Notes: generated from the letters alone by a model not told the origin. A stretch of 64,000 nucleotides of DNA from Nonomuraea roseoviolacea subsp. carminata (GCF_024172185.1 NZ_JAMZEC010000001.1:2542001-2606000); one strand, 5' to 3'. Positions 42,920 through 62,461 are shown, counted from the stretch's first letter. Numbers and translations are program-made.

Positions 42920-43290
42920 TACAGCACCTCCGGGGCGAGCGAGATGATGCGCATGAACTTCTTGTCGCGCAGCTCGCGGCCCACCGGGCCGAAGATACGA
43001 GTGCCACGAGGGTCACCGCTGTCCTTGATGATGACGGCGGCGTTCTCGTCGAAGCGGATGTAGGAGCCGTCGGGCCGGCGGCGCTCCTTGACCGTGCGGA
43101 CGACGACGGCCTTGACCACGTCGCCCTTCTTGACGCCCGTGCTGCCCGGCAGCGCGTCCTTGACAGTGGCGACGATGACGTCGCCGATACCGGCGTAGCG
43201 TCGGCCCGAACCGCCGAGAACGCGGATGCAGAGAATCTCCTTGGCACCCGTGTTGTCGGCGACCTTGAGCCGCGACTCCTGCTGGATCAC
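42919..43290 (-). CDS. rplN: 50S ribosomal protein L14
   Basis: 123 aa. [27 protein letters not shown] start, [13 protein letters not shown] and [31 protein letters not shown] end. First gene of the spc operon; a 183-bp spacer with a hairpin separates it from rpsQ. Confidence 0.97.
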   Translation of the reverse strand: MIQQESRLKVADNTGAKEILCIRVLGGSGRRYAGIGDVIVATVKDALPGSTGVKKGDVVKAVVVRTVKERRRPDGSYIRFDENAAVIIKDSGDPRGTRIFGPVGRELRDKKFMRIISLAPEVL

Positions 43291-43426
43291 GATTACTCCT
43301 GTTAGTCGCGCCGGTTCTCATCGCTGAGCCTGGCGGAACCCGTCGGTTTCTTGGTCCTCCGGCCACAGCTCCGGGGAGCCGCACCGCAGGCGACGCGGGA
43401 TGGTCCCACGTCCTTGGACACCGTCA

Positions 43427-43448
43427 TGGGGGGTGTCTCCACCCCCCA
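43427..43448 (-). terminator. Hairpin after rpsQ (S10/spc boundary)
   Basis: tggggggtg / caccccccA-type 9-bp stem with 4-nt loop tctc, 25 nt past the rpsQ stop. Marks the classical end of the S10 operon. Confidence 0.7.
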
Positions 43449-43473
43449 CGAGGCGCGGTATATCCGAGAAGGG

Positions 43474-43764
43474 TTACTTGGCCTTCTCGAGGATCTCGAC
43501 GACCCGCCACCGCTTGGTGGCGGAGAGCGGACGAGTCTCCATCAGAAGCACACGGTCGCCCACGCCGCAGGCGTTGGACTCGTCGTGCGCCTTGTACTTG
43601 GTCGTACGGCGGATGACCTTGCCGTACAGACGGTGCTTCACGCGGTCCTCGACGGCGACGACGACGGTCTTGTCCATCTTGTCGCTGACGACCAGGCCCT
43701 CGCGGACCTTGCGGAAGTTACGGCCACCCTCGGTGGTGGTCTCGGTGGTCTCGGTCTCAGCCAT
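43474..43764 (-). CDS. rpsQ: 30S ribosomal protein S17
   Basis: 96 aa from ATG 43764 (AAGGAG 8 nt upstream; overlaps rpmC by 8 nt). After an acidic Glu/Thr N-terminus: [50 protein letters not shown] fold. Last gene of the S10 operon. Confidence 0.96.
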   Translation of the reverse strand: MAETETTETTTEGGRNFRKVREGLVVSDKMDKTVVVAVEDRVKHRLYGKVIRRTTKYKAHDESNACGVGDRVLLMETRPLSATKRWRVVEILEKAK

Positions 43765-43993
43765 CGCTCGTCTCCTTCTCGACCGTGACGATGCCGAGCT
43801 CACGCTCGCGCATCACGGTGTAGATACGGGCGATCTCGCGGCGGACGGCGCGCAGCCGCCCGTGGCTCTCCAACTGACCGGTCGCCGCCTGGAAGCGGAG
43901 GTTGAACAGCTCCTCCTTGGCTTCCTTGAGCTTCTGGACCAGCGTGTCCTGGTCCTCCACCCGCAGCTCGCCGGCGGTCAGGCCCTTAGCCAT
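43757..43993 (-). CDS. rpmC: 50S ribosomal protein L29
   Basis: 78 aa from ATG 43993, whose A is the last base of the rplP stop (TGATG); a GTG one codon upstream is the alternative. [48 protein letters not shown]. Sits at the exit tunnel. Confidence 0.96.
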   Translation of the reverse strand: MAKGLTAGELRVEDQDTLVQKLKEAKEELFNLRFQAATGQLESHGRLRAVRREIARIYTVMRERELGIVTVEKETSDG

Positions 43994-44412
43994 CACGCCT
44001 CACCCACTTCACGCTTAACGATCTTGCACTTCATCGGGAGCTTGTGGATCGCGCGCTGAAGCGCCTCGCGCGCGACCGGCTCCGCCACGCCGGACAGCTC
44101 GAACATCACGCGTCCGGGCTTGACGTTGGCGATCCACCACTCGGGGGAGCCCTTACCGGAACCCATGCGGGTCTCGGCGGGCTTCTTGGTGAGCGGACGG
44201 TCGGGGTAGATGTTGATCCACACCTTGCCGCCACGGCGGATGTGGCGGGTCATCGCGATACGAGCCGACTCGATCTGGCGGTTGGTCACGTAGGAGTGCT
44301 CAAGCGCCTGGATGCCGAACTCGCCGAACACGACCCTGGTGCCGCCCTTGGCGGCTCCGCTGCGGTCAGGCCGGTGCTGCTTGCGGTGCTTGACCCTGCG
44401 CGGGATCAGCAT
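43993..44412 (-). CDS. rplP: 50S ribosomal protein L16
   Basis: 139 aa. [55 protein letters not shown] and [25 protein letters not shown] EtRMGSGKG. Near the peptidyl-transferase centre. 2 nt after rpsC. Confidence 0.97.
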   Translation of the reverse strand: MLIPRRVKHRKQHRPDRSGAAKGGTRVVFGEFGIQALEHSYVTNRQIESARIAMTRHIRRGGKVWINIYPDRPLTKKPAETRMGSGKGSPEWWIANVKPGRVMFELSGVAEPVAREALQRAIHKLPMKCKIVKREVGEA

Positions 44413-44414
44413 GG

Positions 44415-45257
44415 TCAGCTCCCTTCAGCACCCGGCTGCGCAGCCGGGCCGGTCTCGGGGGCGGCCTGCGCGGCCGCCTCGGTCCTGGGGGCGCGGTCAC
44501 CGCGGCCGCCACCACGGCGGGCGCCACCGGCGCCACCGCGGCGGGGACGGTCGCCGCCACCCCGACGGTCATCACGCTCGCGACGCTGGCCGGCACGGGC
44601 ACCGGCGGCCGCCGCCTCGCGCTCGGCGCGGCTCGTCGGAGCCTCGCCCTTGTAGATCCACACCTTCACGCCGATCCGGCCGAAGGTGGTACGGGCCTCG
44701 TAGAACCCGAAGTCGATGTCAGCGCGGAGCGTGTGCAGCGGCACACGACCCTCGCGGTAGAACTCCGACCTCGACATCTCGGCGCCGCCCAGACGACCCG
44801 AGCACTGCACCCGGATGCCCTTGGCGCCGCTCTTCATGGCCGACTGCATCGCCTTGCGCATGGCCCGACGGAACGAGACACGGCTGGAGAGCTGCTCGGC
44901 GACACCCTGCGCGACGAGCTGGGCGTCGATCTCGGGGTTCTTCACCTCGAGGATGTTGAGCTGGACCTGCTTCTTGGTCAGCTTCTCCAGGTCACCGCGG
45001 ATGCGGTCGGCCTCCGCGCCGCGACGGCCGATGACGATGCCCGGACGCGCGGTGTGGATGTCGACCTGGACGCGGTCGGTCGTGCGCTCGATCTCCACCT
45101 TGGAGATGCCGGCCCGCTCCATGCCCTTCTGCAGCATGCGACGGATCGCCACGTCCTCGGCGACGTACGACTTGTACAGCTTGTCGGCGTACCACCGGCT
45201 CTTGAAGTCGGTCGTGATGCCGAGGCGGAACCCGTGCGGGTTAACCTTCTGGCCCAC
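44415..45257 (-). CDS. rpsC: 30S ribosomal protein S3
   Basis: 280 aa. GTG 45257 shares a base with the rplV stop (TAGTG) and gives [16 protein letters not shown] domain ([26 protein letters not shown]) and C-terminal S3 domain ([37 protein letters not shown]). Residues about 215-280 form an Arg/Gly then Ala/Glu tail typical of actinobacteria. Confidence 0.97.
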   Translation of the reverse strand: MGQKVNPHGFRLGITTDFKSRWYADKLYKSYVAEDVAIRRMLQKGMERAGISKVEIERTTDRVQVDIHTARPGIVIGRRGAEADRIRGDLEKLTKKQVQLNILEVKNPEIDAQLVAQGVAEQLSSRVSFRRAMRKAMQSAMKSGAKGIRVQCSGRLGGAEMSRSEFYREGRVPLHTLRADIDFGFYEARTTFGRIGVKVWIYKGEAPTSRAEREAAAAGARAGQRRERDDRRGGGDRPRRGGAGGARRGGGRGDRAPRTEAAAQAAPETGPAAQPGAEGS

Positions 45258-45610
45258 TATCGGGTCCTTCCCTTCGGCTCGCGGGACTCCACGATCACAG
45301 TGATGTGGCTCGTCCGCTTGTTGATCCGATAGGCGCGACCCTGTGCACGCGGACGGAACCGCTTCAGCGTCGGGCCCTCGTCGACCCACGCCCGGCTGAC
45401 GACGAGCGTCTGCGGGTCGAGGTCGAAGTTGTGCTCAGCGTTCGCCATCGCGCTGCTGAGCACCTTGTAGATCGGCTCGCTCGCCGACTGGGGAGCGAAC
45501 TGCAGCACGGCCTGCGCCTCCGAAGCGGGCAGCCCGCGAATAAGGTCCACCACACGGCGGGCCTTCTGGGGCGTGACGCGGACGAACCGCGCCTGAGCCC
45601 TGGCTTCCAT
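45257..45610 (-). CDS. rplV: 50S ribosomal protein L22
   Basis: 117 aa. [32 protein letters not shown] and the hairpin loop region [20 protein letters not shown]. Lines the exit tunnel. 28 nt after rpsS. Confidence 0.97.
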   Translation of the reverse strand: MEARAQARFVRVTPQKARRVVDLIRGLPASEAQAVLQFAPQSASEPIYKVLSSAMANAEHNFDLDPQTLVVSRAWVDEGPTLKRFRPRAQGRAYRINKRTSHITVIVESREPKGRTR

Positions 45611-45638
45611 CGCTTACTCCTCTGACTTCTGAAGGCTG

Positions 45639-45917
45639 CTATCGCCGGCTGCGGCGGTCTTCCTTGACGTGGCTGCGGAAGGTCCGCGTGGGGGCGAACT
45701 CTCCCAGCTTGTGGCCGATCATCGACTCGGTGACGAACACCGGCACGTGCTTGCGGCCATCGTGAACGGCGATCGTGTGCCCGAGCATGTCAGGCACGAT
45801 CATGGAGCGCCGCGACCACGTCTTGATGACGTTCTTGGTGCCCTTCTCGTTCTGGGCGTCCACCTTCTTCTGAAGGTGCTCGTCCACGAAGGGACCCTTC
45901 TTAAGGCTACGTGGCAT
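45639..45917 (-). CDS. rpsS: 30S ribosomal protein S19
   Basis: 92 aa. [38 protein letters not shown] and [21 protein letters not shown]. 30S head protein. 11 nt after rplB. Confidence 0.97.
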   Translation of the reverse strand: MPRSLKKGPFVDEHLQKKVDAQNEKGTKNVIKTWSRRSMIVPDMLGHTIAVHDGRKHVPVFVTESMIGHKLGEFAPTRTFRSHVKEDRRSRR

Positions 45918-45928
45918 TTCGGCTGCTC

Positions 45929-46765
45929 CTACCGCTTCTTCCTCTTGCTCCGACGACGGATGATCAGCCGGTCGCTGGACTTGTTGGCCTGGCGGGTGCG
46001 GCCCTCGGGCTTGCCCTTCGGGTTCACCGGGTGGCGACCACCGGAGGTCTTGCCCTCACCACCACCGTGCGGGTGGTCGACGGGGTTCATCGCGACACCG
46101 CGGACGGTCGGGCGCTTGCCCTTCCACCGCATACGGCCGGCCTTGCCCCAGTTGATGTTGGCCTGCTCGGCGTTGCCGACCTGACCGACCGTCGCCCGGC
46201 AGCGCACGTCGACCATGCGCATCTCACCGGACGGCATACGCAGCGTGGCGTACTGGCCTTCCTTCGCGAGCAGCTGGATCTGGGCGCCCGCGGAGCGGCC
46301 GAGCTTGGCGCCGCCGCCCGGACGGAGCTCCACCGCGTGGATGAAGGTACCGGTCGGGATGTTGCGCAGCGGCAGGCAGTTGCCCGGCTTGATGTCGGCA
46401 GCGGGGCCGTTCTCGATGCGGTCGCCCTGCTTGAGGCCGGTCGGCGCGATGATGTAGCGCTTCTCGCCGTCGGCGTAGTGCAGCAGAGCGATGTTGGCGG
46501 TGCGGTTGGGGTCGTACTCGATGTGAGCGACCTTCGCCGGGATACCGTCCTTGTCATGCCTACGGAAGTCGATGATCCGGTAGGCGCGCTTGTGACCGCC
46601 GCCCTGGTGGCGCGCGGTGACCCGGCCGTGTACGTTGCGGCCGCCCTTGTTGTGAAGGGGCGCAAGCAGCGACTTCTCGGGCGTGCTGCGGGTGATCTCG
46701 GAGAAGTCCGAGACACTCGAGCCGCGGCGACCCGGAGTCGTCGGCTTGTACTTACGGATGCCCAT
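45929..46765 (-). CDS. rplB: 50S ribosomal protein L2
   Basis: 278 aa. [45 protein letters not shown] and the [17 protein letters not shown] loop with the conserved His near the peptidyl-transferase centre. Standard length. Confidence 0.97.
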   Translation of the reverse strand: MGIRKYKPTTPGRRGSSVSDFSEITRSTPEKSLLAPLHNKGGRNVHGRVTARHQGGGHKRAYRIIDFRRHDKDGIPAKVAHIEYDPNRTANIALLHYADGEKRYIIAPTGLKQGDRIENGPAADIKPGNCLPLRNIPTGTFIHAVELRPGGGAKLGRSAGAQIQLLAKEGQYATLRMPSGEMRMVDVRCRATVGQVGNAEQANINWGKAGRMRWKGKRPTVRGVAMNPVDHPHGGGEGKTSGGRHPVNPKGKPEGRTRQANKSSDRLIIRRRSKRKKR

Positions 46766-46837
46766 CTTTTTCGTTCATCCTTCGTCGGTTACATGGGTGA
46801 GCCCGCCGCACCGAAGTGCGACGGTCTCGATCCCCCA

Positions 46838-46853
46838 CGGGCCTCATGGCCCG
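46838..46853 (-). terminator. Hairpin between rplW and rplB
   Basis: cgggcc / ggcccg 6-bp stem, 4-nt loop, in the 105-bp rplW-rplB spacer, 17 nt past the rplW stop. Probably attenuation or processing. Confidence 0.35.
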
Positions 46854-46870
46854 CTCTCTTTCTGTGGCTG

Positions 46871-47173
46871 CTAGCCGATCTGACCGAAGATGTCGATCCG
46901 ATCGCCCTCGACCAGGCTCACGATCGCGCGCTTGGTGTCGGGACGCTTGCCGTAGCCGGTGCGGGTGCGCTTGCGCTTGCCCTGCCGGTTGATCGTGTTC
47001 ACGCTGGTGACCTTGACCCCGAAGATCTGCTCGACGGCGATCTTGACCTGGGTCTTGTTCGCGGTCTTCTTCACCAGGAACGTGTACTTGTTGTTCTCAT
47101 CGATCAGGCCGTAGCTCTTCTCGGAGACGACCGGCTTGATGATGACGTCGCGCGGGTCGGCGATCTTCTCCAT
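46871..47173 (-). CDS. rplW: 50S ribosomal protein L23
   Basis: 100 aa. [29 protein letters not shown] and [23 protein letters not shown]. Docking site at the tunnel exit for SRP and trigger factor. Shares one base with the rplD stop. Confidence 0.97.
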   Translation of the reverse strand: MEKIADPRDVIIKPVVSEKSYGLIDENNKYTFLVKKTANKTQVKIAVEQIFGVKVTSVNTINRQGKRKRTRTGYGKRPDTKRAIVSLVEGDRIDIFGQIG

Positions 47174-47823
47174 CAGGCGTCTTCCTTCTCGCTCTGAGCC
47201 GACAGCCGCGCCACGACCTGGTCGTAGGCCTCACGGGTGAAGACCACGTCGTCGTGCACGAGCACGTCGTAGGTGTTGAGCTGCCCGGCGTCCAGCAGGT
47301 GGACCTCCGGGGCGTTGCGCAGGCTCAGCCACGTGCGCTCGTCGGCCTCGTCGACCACGACGAGCACGGTACGGGCGTCGGTGATCTTGCGCAGCGCCTG
47401 CAGGGCCGCCTTGGTCTTGGGCGTCTCGCCCTCGACCAGACCGCTCACCACGTGGACGCGACCGCCGCCGGCCCGGTCGGACAGGGCGCCACGCAGGGCG
47501 GCGGCCTTCATCTTCTTGGGCGTGCGCTGCGAGTAGTCGCGCGGCACCGGGCCGTGGACGACGCCACCGCCGGCGAACTGCGGAGCGCGGGTCGAGCCCT
47601 GACGGGCGCGGCCGGTGCCCTTCTGGCGGTACGGCTTCTTGCCGCCGCCGCTGACCTCACCACGGGTCTTGGCCTTGTGGGTGCCCTGCCGGCGAGCGGC
47701 GAGCTGGGCCACGACCACCTGGTGGATCAGAGGAATGTTGACCTTGGCGCCGAAGATGTCCTCCGGCAGGTCGACGGTGCCCGTCTTGGCGCCGCTGGCG
47801 TCGAGGACGTCAATGCTGGTCAC
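47173..47823 (-). CDS. rplD: 50S ribosomal protein L4
   Basis: 216 aa. [60 protein letters not shown]. In E. coli L4 represses the S10 operon. Overlaps rplC by 4 nt. Confidence 0.97.
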   Translation of the reverse strand: MTSIDVLDASGAKTGTVDLPEDIFGAKVNIPLIHQVVVAQLAARRQGTHKAKTRGEVSGGGKKPYRQKGTGRARQGSTRAPQFAGGGVVHGPVPRDYSQRTPKKMKAAALRGALSDRAGGGRVHVVSGLVEGETPKTKAALQALRKITDARTVLVVVDEADERTWLSLRNAPEVHLLDAGQLNTYDVLVHDDVVFTREAYDQVVARLSAQSEKEDA

Positions 47824-48473
47824 TTGGCAGCCCCCTTCTTGGCAGCGGTGCGGACGAGGACCAGGCTGCCGTTGGCGCCGGGGATCGCACCCTTGATGAG
47901 GATGAGACCCTTCTCGGCGTCGACGGCGTGAACCTTCAGGCTCTGCACAGTGGTGCGGACGTTACCCATCCGACCAGCCATGCGCAGGCCCTTGAACACG
48001 CGGCCCGGGGTGGCGCAGCCACCGATGGAACCCGGCGAGCGGTGCTTGCGCTGCGTACCGTGCGACGCGCCCAGACCACCGAAGCCGTGCCGCTTCATGA
48101 CACCGGCGAAGCCCTTGCCCTTGCTCTTGCCCGTCACGTCGACGAACTGGCCGGCCTCGAAGGTGTCGGCCAGCAGCTCCTGGCCCAGGGTGTAGTCGCT
48201 CGCGTCGTCGGTGCGGATCTCCGCGAAATAACGGCGCGGGGTGATGTCGTGCTTGCGCAGGTAGTCGCCGAGCGGCTTGTTGACCTTCCGGGGGTCGACC
48301 TGCCCGAAGCCGAGCTGGACGGCGGAGTAGCCGTCCTTCTCCACGGTGCGGACGCGGGTCACCACACACGGACCGGCCTCGACCACGGTGACCGGTACGA
48401 GCCGGTTGTCCGCGTCGAAGACCTGGGTCATGCCGAGCTTCTTGCCCAGGACGCCCTTGATCGTCTTAGCCAT
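47820..48473 (-). CDS. rplC: 50S ribosomal protein L3
   Basis: 217 aa. [33 protein letters not shown] and [41 protein letters not shown]. Near the A-site entry. 14 nt after rpsJ. Confidence 0.97.
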   Translation of the reverse strand: MAKTIKGVLGKKLGMTQVFDADNRLVPVTVVEAGPCVVTRVRTVEKDGYSAVQLGFGQVDPRKVNKPLGDYLRKHDITPRRYFAEIRTDDASDYTLGQELLADTFEAGQFVDVTGKSKGKGFAGVMKRHGFGGLGASHGTQRKHRSPGSIGGCATPGRVFKGLRMAGRMGNVRTTVQSLKVHAVDAEKGLILIKGAIPGANGSLVLVRTAAKKGAAK

Positions 48474-48487
48474 GTCAGTGTGATCCC

Positions 48488-48796
48488 TCAGAGCTTGATC
48501 GAAATGTCGACGCCCGCGGGGAGGTCGAGCCGCATGAGCGAGTCGACGGTCTTGGGCGTCGGGTCGATGATGTCAATCAGCCGCTTGTGCGTGCGCATCT
48601 CGAAGTGCTCGCGGCTGTCCTTGTACTTGTGCGGCGAGCGGATGACGCAGTACACGTTCTTCTCGGTCGGCAGCGGCACCGGGCCCGCGACCTTCGCGCC
48701 AGTCCGCGTCACCGTCTCGACGATCTTCTTGGCCGAAACGTCGATGACCTCGTGGTCATAGGCCTTGAGCCGAATGCGGATCTTCTGTCCCGCCAT
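48488..48796 (-). CDS. rpsJ: 30S ribosomal protein S10
   Basis: 102 aa. [58 protein letters not shown]. Also the NusE antitermination factor. First gene of the S10 operon; its 271-bp leader to tuf carries two strong hairpins (tuf terminator and 48918-48969). Confidence 0.97.
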   Translation of the reverse strand: MAGQKIRIRLKAYDHEVIDVSAKKIVETVTRTGAKVAGPVPLPTEKNVYCVIRSPHKYKDSREHFEMRTHKRLIDIIDPTPKTVDSLMRLDLPAGVDISIKL

Positions 48797-48917
48797 AGTG
48801 GCCTCGGTGTCCTTCGCTGTCGTCTGAAAAAGTATCGTGCGGCCGGCGGCCGCTGATTGCTGCGGGCGTGAGCCCGCGAAGCCCCACGTGACAGACGCAG
48901 ATGATCTGCCGTTTCTT

Positions 48918-48969
48918 CCGTGATCCGGCAGTTACTTCGGTCACTGCCGAAGGAACTGCGAGATCACGG
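48918..48969 (-). other. Long near-perfect hairpin in the tuf-rpsJ spacer
   Basis: Three stacked stems: ccgtgatc/gatcacgg (8 bp), gcagtt/aactgc (6 bp), cttcgg/ccgaag (6 bp), joined by a 2x2 and a 1x1 mismatch, 6-nt loop. It is about 122 nt upstream of rpsJ. Could regulate the S10 operon or be a second tuf terminator; a 6-bp hairpin (48862-48877) lies nearer rpsJ. Confidence 0.7.
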
Positions 48970-49020
48970 CTCGCGTGGGGGGCGGACGGGAGCCTGCCGG
49001 CTCCTGTCCTGCTCGTGGTG

Positions 49021-49054
49021 CGGCGGTCGGCCCCGACGTGGGGGCCGACCGCCG
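49021..49054 (-). terminator. Terminator of tuf
   Basis: cggcggtcggcccc / ggggccgaccgccg perfect 14-bp stem, 6-nt loop, 13 nt past the tuf stop. Confidence 0.85.
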
Positions 49055-49067
49055 CCCCGCGATCGAA

Positions 49068-50261
49068 CTACTTGATGATCTTCGTGACCCGACCGGCGCC
49101 GACGGTGCGGCCACCCTCACGGATCGCGAACTTGAGGCCTTCCTCCATGGCGATGGGCTGGATCAGCTCAACGCGCATCTCGGTGTTGTCGCCCGGCATG
49201 ACCATCTCGGTACCCTCGGGGAGGTGCACGACACCGGTCACGTCAGTCGTACGGAAGTAGAACTGCGGGCGGTAGTTGTTGAAGAACGGCGTGTGGCGGC
49301 CGCCCTCGTCCTTGGACAGGATGTAGACCTGGCCCTCGAACTCGGTGTGCGGGGTGGTCGTGCCCGGCTTGATGATGCACTGGCCGCGCTCGACGTCGTC
49401 GCGCTTGATGCCACGGAGCAGCAGGGCGGCGTTGTCGCCCGCGTGACCCTCGTCGAGCATCTTGTTGAACATCTCGATGCTGGTGACGGTGGTCGTCGTC
49501 TTCTCCGGCTTGATGCCGATGATGTCGACCTGCTCGTTGACCTTGACGATGCCGCGCTCGATACGGCCGGTGACGACCGTGCCGCGACCGGTGATCGAGA
49601 AGACGTCCTCGACCGGCATGAGGAACGGCTTCTCCGTCTCACGGGGCGGCTCGGGCACGTTCTCGTCGACGGCGTTCATCAGCTCGATGATGCTGTCGGC
49701 CCACTTCTCGTCGCCCTCAAGAGCCTTGAGCGCGGAGACGCGGACGACCGGCAGGTCGTCGCCGGGGAACTCCTGGGCGGAGAGGAGCTCGCGGACCTCG
49801 AGCTCGACGAGCTCCAGGATCTCCTCGTCGTCCACCATGTCGGACTTGTTGAGGGCCACGACGATGTAGGGGACGCCGACCTGGCGGGCCAGGAGGACGT
49901 GCTCCTTCGTCTGCGGCATCGGGCCGTCGGTGGCGGCGACCACGAGGATGGCGCCGTCCATCTGAGCGGCACCGGTGATCATGTTCTTCACGTAGTCGGC
50001 GTGACCGGGGCAGTCCACGTGGGCGTAGTGGCGCTTCTCGGTCTGGTACTCGACGTGCGCGATGGAGATCGTAATGCCGCGGGCCTTCTCCTCGGGCGCC
50101 TTGTCGATCTTGTCGAACGGCGTGGCCTGGTTCAGCTCGGGGTAACGGTCGTGGAGCACCTTGGTGATCGCCGCGGTCAGCGTGGTCTTACCGTGGTCGA
50201 TATGCCCAATGGTGCCGATGTTCATGTGCGGCTTGTTCCGCTCGAACTTGGCCTTGCCCAC
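49068..50261 (-). CDS. tuf: Elongation factor Tu
   Basis: 397 aa from GTG 50261 (AAGGAG 7 nt upstream). Delivers aminoacyl-tRNA. G1 is GHIDHGKT (residues 19-26), with [12 protein letters not shown] and SALKA for G3-G5. Follows fusA across a 163-bp spacer that has a weak ggtgggg/ccccacc hairpin (50332-50357). Only one tuf copy is seen. Confidence 0.98.
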   Translation of the reverse strand: MGKAKFERNKPHMNIGTIGHIDHGKTTLTAAITKVLHDRYPELNQATPFDKIDKAPEEKARGITISIAHVEYQTEKRHYAHVDCPGHADYVKNMITGAAQMDGAILVVAATDGPMPQTKEHVLLARQVGVPYIVVALNKSDMVDDEEILELVELEVRELLSAQEFPGDDLPVVRVSALKALEGDEKWADSIIELMNAVDENVPEPPRETEKPFLMPVEDVFSITGRGTVVTGRIERGIVKVNEQVDIIGIKPEKTTTTVTSIEMFNKMLDEGHAGDNAALLLRGIKRDDVERGQCIIKPGTTTPHTEFEGQVYILSKDEGGRHTPFFNNYRPQFYFRTTDVTGVVHLPEGTEMVMPGDNTEMRVELIQPIAMEEGLKFAIREGGRTVGAGRVTKIIK

Positions 50262-50424
50262 TGGTTCTCTCCTTGAGAATCTGTGACTTTCGTCTGCACA
50301 CACGGGCCCGGGACTTCCCGAACCCCTAGACGGTGGGGCGGCTCACACCACCCCACCAGAGGCCGTGGCCTCCTCGACGGCCGGGCGCCGGCTGGCCGGC
50401 GCCCCGCCTCGTGGGGTCCCGGGA

Positions 50425-52524
<2,100 letters not shown>

Positions 52525-52563
52525 TTCTCTCGCGTCCTCGTCGTCTCGTCGAACCCGCCGGGG

Positions 52564-53034
52564 TTACCAGCGGTAGTGGGCGAAGGCCTTGTTGGACTCG
52601 GCCATCTTGTGGGTGTCCTCGCGCTTCTTCACGCTCGCCCCGAGGCCGTTGCTGGCGTCGAGGAGCTCGTTCATGAGGCGCTCGGTCATGGTCTTCTCGC
52701 GGCGGGCGCGGGAGTACTGCACCAGCCAGCGCAGGGCCAGGGTGGTGCTGCGCGCGGCGCGCACCTCGACCGGCACCTGGTAGGTCGCGCCACCGACGCG
52801 GCGGCTGCGGACCTCGAGGGTCGGCTTGACGTTGTCAAGCGCGCGCTTGAGGGTGACGACCGGGTCGTTGCCCGTCTTGTCCCTGCAGCCCTCGAGGGCG
52901 CCGTAGACGATCGACTGCGCGATGGAGCGCTTGCCGTCCAGAAGCACCTTGTTGATCAGGGCGGTGACCAGCGGCGAGCTGTAAACCGGGTCAGCCATGA
53001 GCTGACGACGGCCAGGAGAACCCTTGCGAGGCAT
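52564..53034 (-). CDS. rpsG: 30S ribosomal protein S7
   Basis: 156 aa. [48 protein letters not shown] and [20 protein letters not shown]. Nucleates the 30S head. 2 nt after rpsL. Confidence 0.97.
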   Translation of the reverse strand: MPRKGSPGRRQLMADPVYSSPLVTALINKVLLDGKRSIAQSIVYGALEGCRDKTGNDPVVTLKRALDNVKPTLEVRSRRVGGATYQVPVEVRAARSTTLALRWLVQYSRARREKTMTERLMNELLDASNGLGASVKKREDTHKMAESNKAFAHYRW

Positions 53035-53036
53035 TG

Positions 53037-53411
53037 TTAGCTCTTCTCCTTCTTCGCGCCGTAGCGGCTACGGGCCTGCTTACGGTTGCGGACACCCTGG
53101 GTGTCGAGCGAACCACGGATGATCTTGTAGCGAACACCCGGCAGGTCCTTCACACGACCGCCACGCACGAGCACGATGGAGTGCTCCTGCAGGTTGTGAC
53201 CCACACCGGGGATGTAGGCCGTGACCTCGATGCCGTTGGTGAGCCGCACACGGGCCACCTTGCGCAGTGCCGAGTTGGGCTTCTTCGGAGTCGTGGTGTA
53301 GACGCGCTGGCACACGCCGCGTCGCTGCGGACTCCCCTTGAGGGCAGGAGTCTTGGTCTTTGAGACCTTGTCCTGCCGGCCCTTGCGGACCAACTGCTGA
53401 ATAGTGGGCAC
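53037..53411 (-). CDS. rpsL: 30S ribosomal protein S12
   Basis: 124 aa from GTG 53411 (GGAG 5 nt upstream; gives [12 protein letters not shown], the family N-terminus). A GTG two codons upstream has its ribosome site too close. The PKKPNSALR and VKDLPG loops keep Lys at the two positions where streptomycin-resistance changes arise, so the allele looks drug-sensitive. First gene of the str operon. Confidence 0.96.
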   Translation of the reverse strand: MPTIQQLVRKGRQDKVSKTKTPALKGSPQRRGVCQRVYTTTPKKPNSALRKVARVRLTNGIEVTAYIPGVGHNLQEHSIVLVRGGRVKDLPGVRYKIIRGSLDTQGVRNRKQARSRYGAKKEKS

Positions 53412-53635
53412 TGCCACTCCGTTCGTGCCTTGGCCGGTGTTACGTCAGTTGTGCGAAACGCAGGTACTGCCGGTGTCATGACCTGCTGTTCGTGCCTCCC
53501 CCCGCGCCCCCGCGCTCGGGCGTGTCGCGCTGTTCGCACAGACACATCCGCGTGGGTTACGAGCCAGGAAGCCGTCCCGCGCTCCCAAAATGAGCGCACG
53601 GTCGAGAGCCCGCATAGTAACGGGCACGATGCTCA

Positions 53636-53664
53636 AGACTACCTAGGTCACTGCGACACGTCAA
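53636..53664 (-). promoter_or_regulatory. Promoter of str operon (rpsL-rpsG-fusA-tuf)
   Basis: Minus-strand TTGACG (53659-53664), 17-bp spacer, TAGTCT (53636-53641). Start near 53629 gives a leader of about 218 nt. It lies in the 470-bp divergent gap with the DUF2975 gene. No gene is seen in the gap. Confidence 0.7.
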
Positions 53665-53812
53665 AGCGGCGCGGCAAAGCGGACAAGGCTCGCCACTCCG
53701 GATCGCAGAGGCCGTTCATCAAGGCCCGGGACTACTACTGCTCCGCGCCTATCATATCCGGCCCGCGCGGCGCTTCGTCGTGCTTCCCGTCACATCGGCA
53801 TCTCGAAACCAC

Positions 53813-53840
53813 TTGACCGCATATCGAAAGTCGATACCAT
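53813..53840 (+). promoter_or_regulatory. Promoter of DUF2975/XRE pair
   Basis: TTGACC (53813-53818), 16-bp spacer, TACCAT (53835-53840). The first palindrome lies in the spacer; the second and third cover the start site and leader. Confidence 0.65.
53822..53836. promoter_or_regulatory. Operator-like palindrome 1
   Basis: TATCGAaagTCGATA, perfect 6+3+6 palindrome between -35 and -10. Confidence 0.7.
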
Positions 53841-53852
53841 CGCTCCTCGATG
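53838..53852. promoter_or_regulatory. Operator-like palindrome 2
   Basis: cATCGctcctCGATg, same 15-bp layout with 4 of 6 bases kept in each half-site. Centre exactly 16 bp from palindrome 1. Confidence 0.55.
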
Positions 53853-53853
53853 T

Positions 53854-53868
53854 TATCGATCAACGATA
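53854..53868. promoter_or_regulatory. Operator-like palindrome 3
   Basis: TATCGAtcaACGATA, one mismatch to palindrome 1. Centre 16 bp from palindrome 2 and just upstream of the Shine-Dalgarno ggag. Confidence 0.7.
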
Positions 53869-53881
53869 TGGAGCGCCTTCC

Positions 53882-54580
53882 ATGAGTTCCCCCCAAGCGT
53901 CCTCCCTGAAGTGGACGGTGATCACGGTGCGCGTGCTGCTCGCGTTGTTCGTCGCCGTGACGGCGTACGAGATCGGCCGGGCGGTCGTGACCGGCGGCGA
54001 GAACGCCTTCGGCAGCCGCGGCACCCAGAGCCTGGTGTGCGCGACCGGCCCCGGCGCCTTGAGCGTGCCGGGCAACTTCACCGAGGACTCACGCCTGCTC
54101 GCGGCCATGGATGCGAGCACCTCAGGGCCGTTCATGTACCCGCTCGCCCAGGGCGCCGAGGTGAACGAGCCGATCCCCCAACTGTGCAGGGACGACTCCA
54201 GTGTCGCGACCCAGCTGCTCTACCAGAGCTCCCGCTTCGCCACCACCGCCGTGTTACTGGCCGGGCTCGTCCTGCTCGAACGGCTGATCAGCCGGGCCCG
54301 GCGCGAGGGCGGCTTCGACGTGGCCGTCGTCACCCGGCTGCGGTTCCTCGGCCTCTTCCTGGCCGCCGGTACGCTCGTGTCGTCGCTCTACACCGCGATC
54401 GCCGAGACCGGCCTGGCCGAGTCGATGGTGGCCACCACCATCAGGCGGCCCTGGGAGTACGCCCTGCACAACTGGAGCCTGCCCTGGGCCTTCCTGGTGG
54501 CCGGGATCGGCCTCGTCGTCATGGCGCGGGTCGTCCGCGTCGGCGCGTCCATGCGTGAGGAACTCGAAGGAACCGTCTGA
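53882..54580 (+). CDS. DUF2975-type four-helix membrane protein
   Basis: 232 aa from ATG 53882 (GGAG 8 nt upstream); the frame is open upstream but lacks a signal there. Four membrane segments (about 9-31, 122-140, 158-178, 203-225), with an extracytoplasmic loop after TM1 bearing two Cys (LVCATGPG, QLCRDDSS). The arrangement and the XRE partner gene match the DUF2975 family, of unknown role. Its TGA overlaps the XRE ATG by one base. Confidence 0.8.
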   Translation: MSSPQASSLKWTVITVRVLLALFVAVTAYEIGRAVVTGGENAFGSRGTQSLVCATGPGALSVPGNFTEDSRLLAAMDASTSGPFMYPLAQGAEVNEPIPQLCRDDSSVATQLLYQSSRFATTAVLLAGLVLLERLISRARREGGFDVAVVTRLRFLGLFLAAGTLVSSLYTAIAETGLAESMVATTIRRPWEYALHNWSLPWAFLVAGIGLVVMARVVRVGASMREELEGTV

Positions 54581-54813
54581 TGCCACCCGCCGACAGCTCC
54601 GAGTACGCCATCGAGGTCCACCTGGACCGGCTGCTCGAAGAGCGCGGCATGACGCTCGTCGAGCTGGCCGACCGGGTCGGCATCACGAACGTGAACCTGT
54701 CCATCCTCAAGAACAACCGGGCCAAGGCGATCCGCTTCTCGACCCTGGCCAGGATCTGCGAGGTGCTCGGCTGTCAGCCGGGCGACCTGCTGTCCTTCAC
54801 TCCCCGCCCTTAG
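54580..54813 (+). CDS. XRE-family regulator (YozG-like)
   Basis: 77 aa. Cro/C1-type helix-turn-helix at about 24-46 (MTLVELADRVGITNVNLSILKNNRAKAIRFSTLARICEVLGCQPGDLL). YozG-type small regulators are commonly encoded beside DUF2975 proteins. It is the natural candidate to bind the three palindromes upstream of its operon. Ends just before a terminator shared with rpoC. Confidence 0.9.
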   Translation: MPPADSSEYAIEVHLDRLLEERGMTLVELADRVGITNVNLSILKNNRAKAIRFSTLARICEVLGCQPGDLLSFTPRP

Positions 54814-54899
54814 CGGGCCGGGCGCGGGCTCCCGCGCCCGCTGTCCCTCTCCGCGGGGGCGCGAGCGGCAGCGACTGCCATGAGACGGCCGGAAAACGG

Positions 54900-54939
54900 G
54901 ACGCGCCCGGGGCCTCCAGTGGAGGCACCCGGGCGCGTC
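54900..54939. terminator. Bidirectional terminator XRE / rpoC
   Basis: gacgcgcccggg / cccgggcgcgtc 12-bp stem plus gcctcc/ggaggc and a one-base bulge, 3-nt loop. 16 nt past the rpoC stop and 86 nt past the XRE stop. Confidence 0.85.
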
Positions 54940-54955
54940 ACGTACGGCGGACGGA

Positions 54956-58831
<3,876 letters not shown>

Positions 58832-58848
58832 TGTGTGCGATCTCCCCC

Positions 58849-62328
<3,480 letters not shown>

Positions 62329-62432
62329 CAGATGTCCTTCCGAGGGCTCGCGGCGGACTGACTACACGCACGCCAGACAACCTCGCAACGTGAGCAAGCG
62401 GAGCGGGTCGTCAAAGGGCAGCGCAAAGGGGC

Positions 62433-62461
62433 AGTGTAGCCGAACGGCACACGCCTGTCCA
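62433..62461 (-). promoter_or_regulatory. rpoB promoter P1
   Basis: Minus-strand TGGACA (62456-62461), 17-bp spacer, TACACT (62433-62438). Start near 62426, leader about 98 nt. Best match in the 435-bp gap to the Mce-associated gene; no gene is seen in the gap. Confidence 0.6.

Noticed and set aside
53037..53411. Streptomycin-resistance allele of rpsL
   Set aside because: Lys is kept at both usual resistance positions (PKKPNS and VKDLPG).
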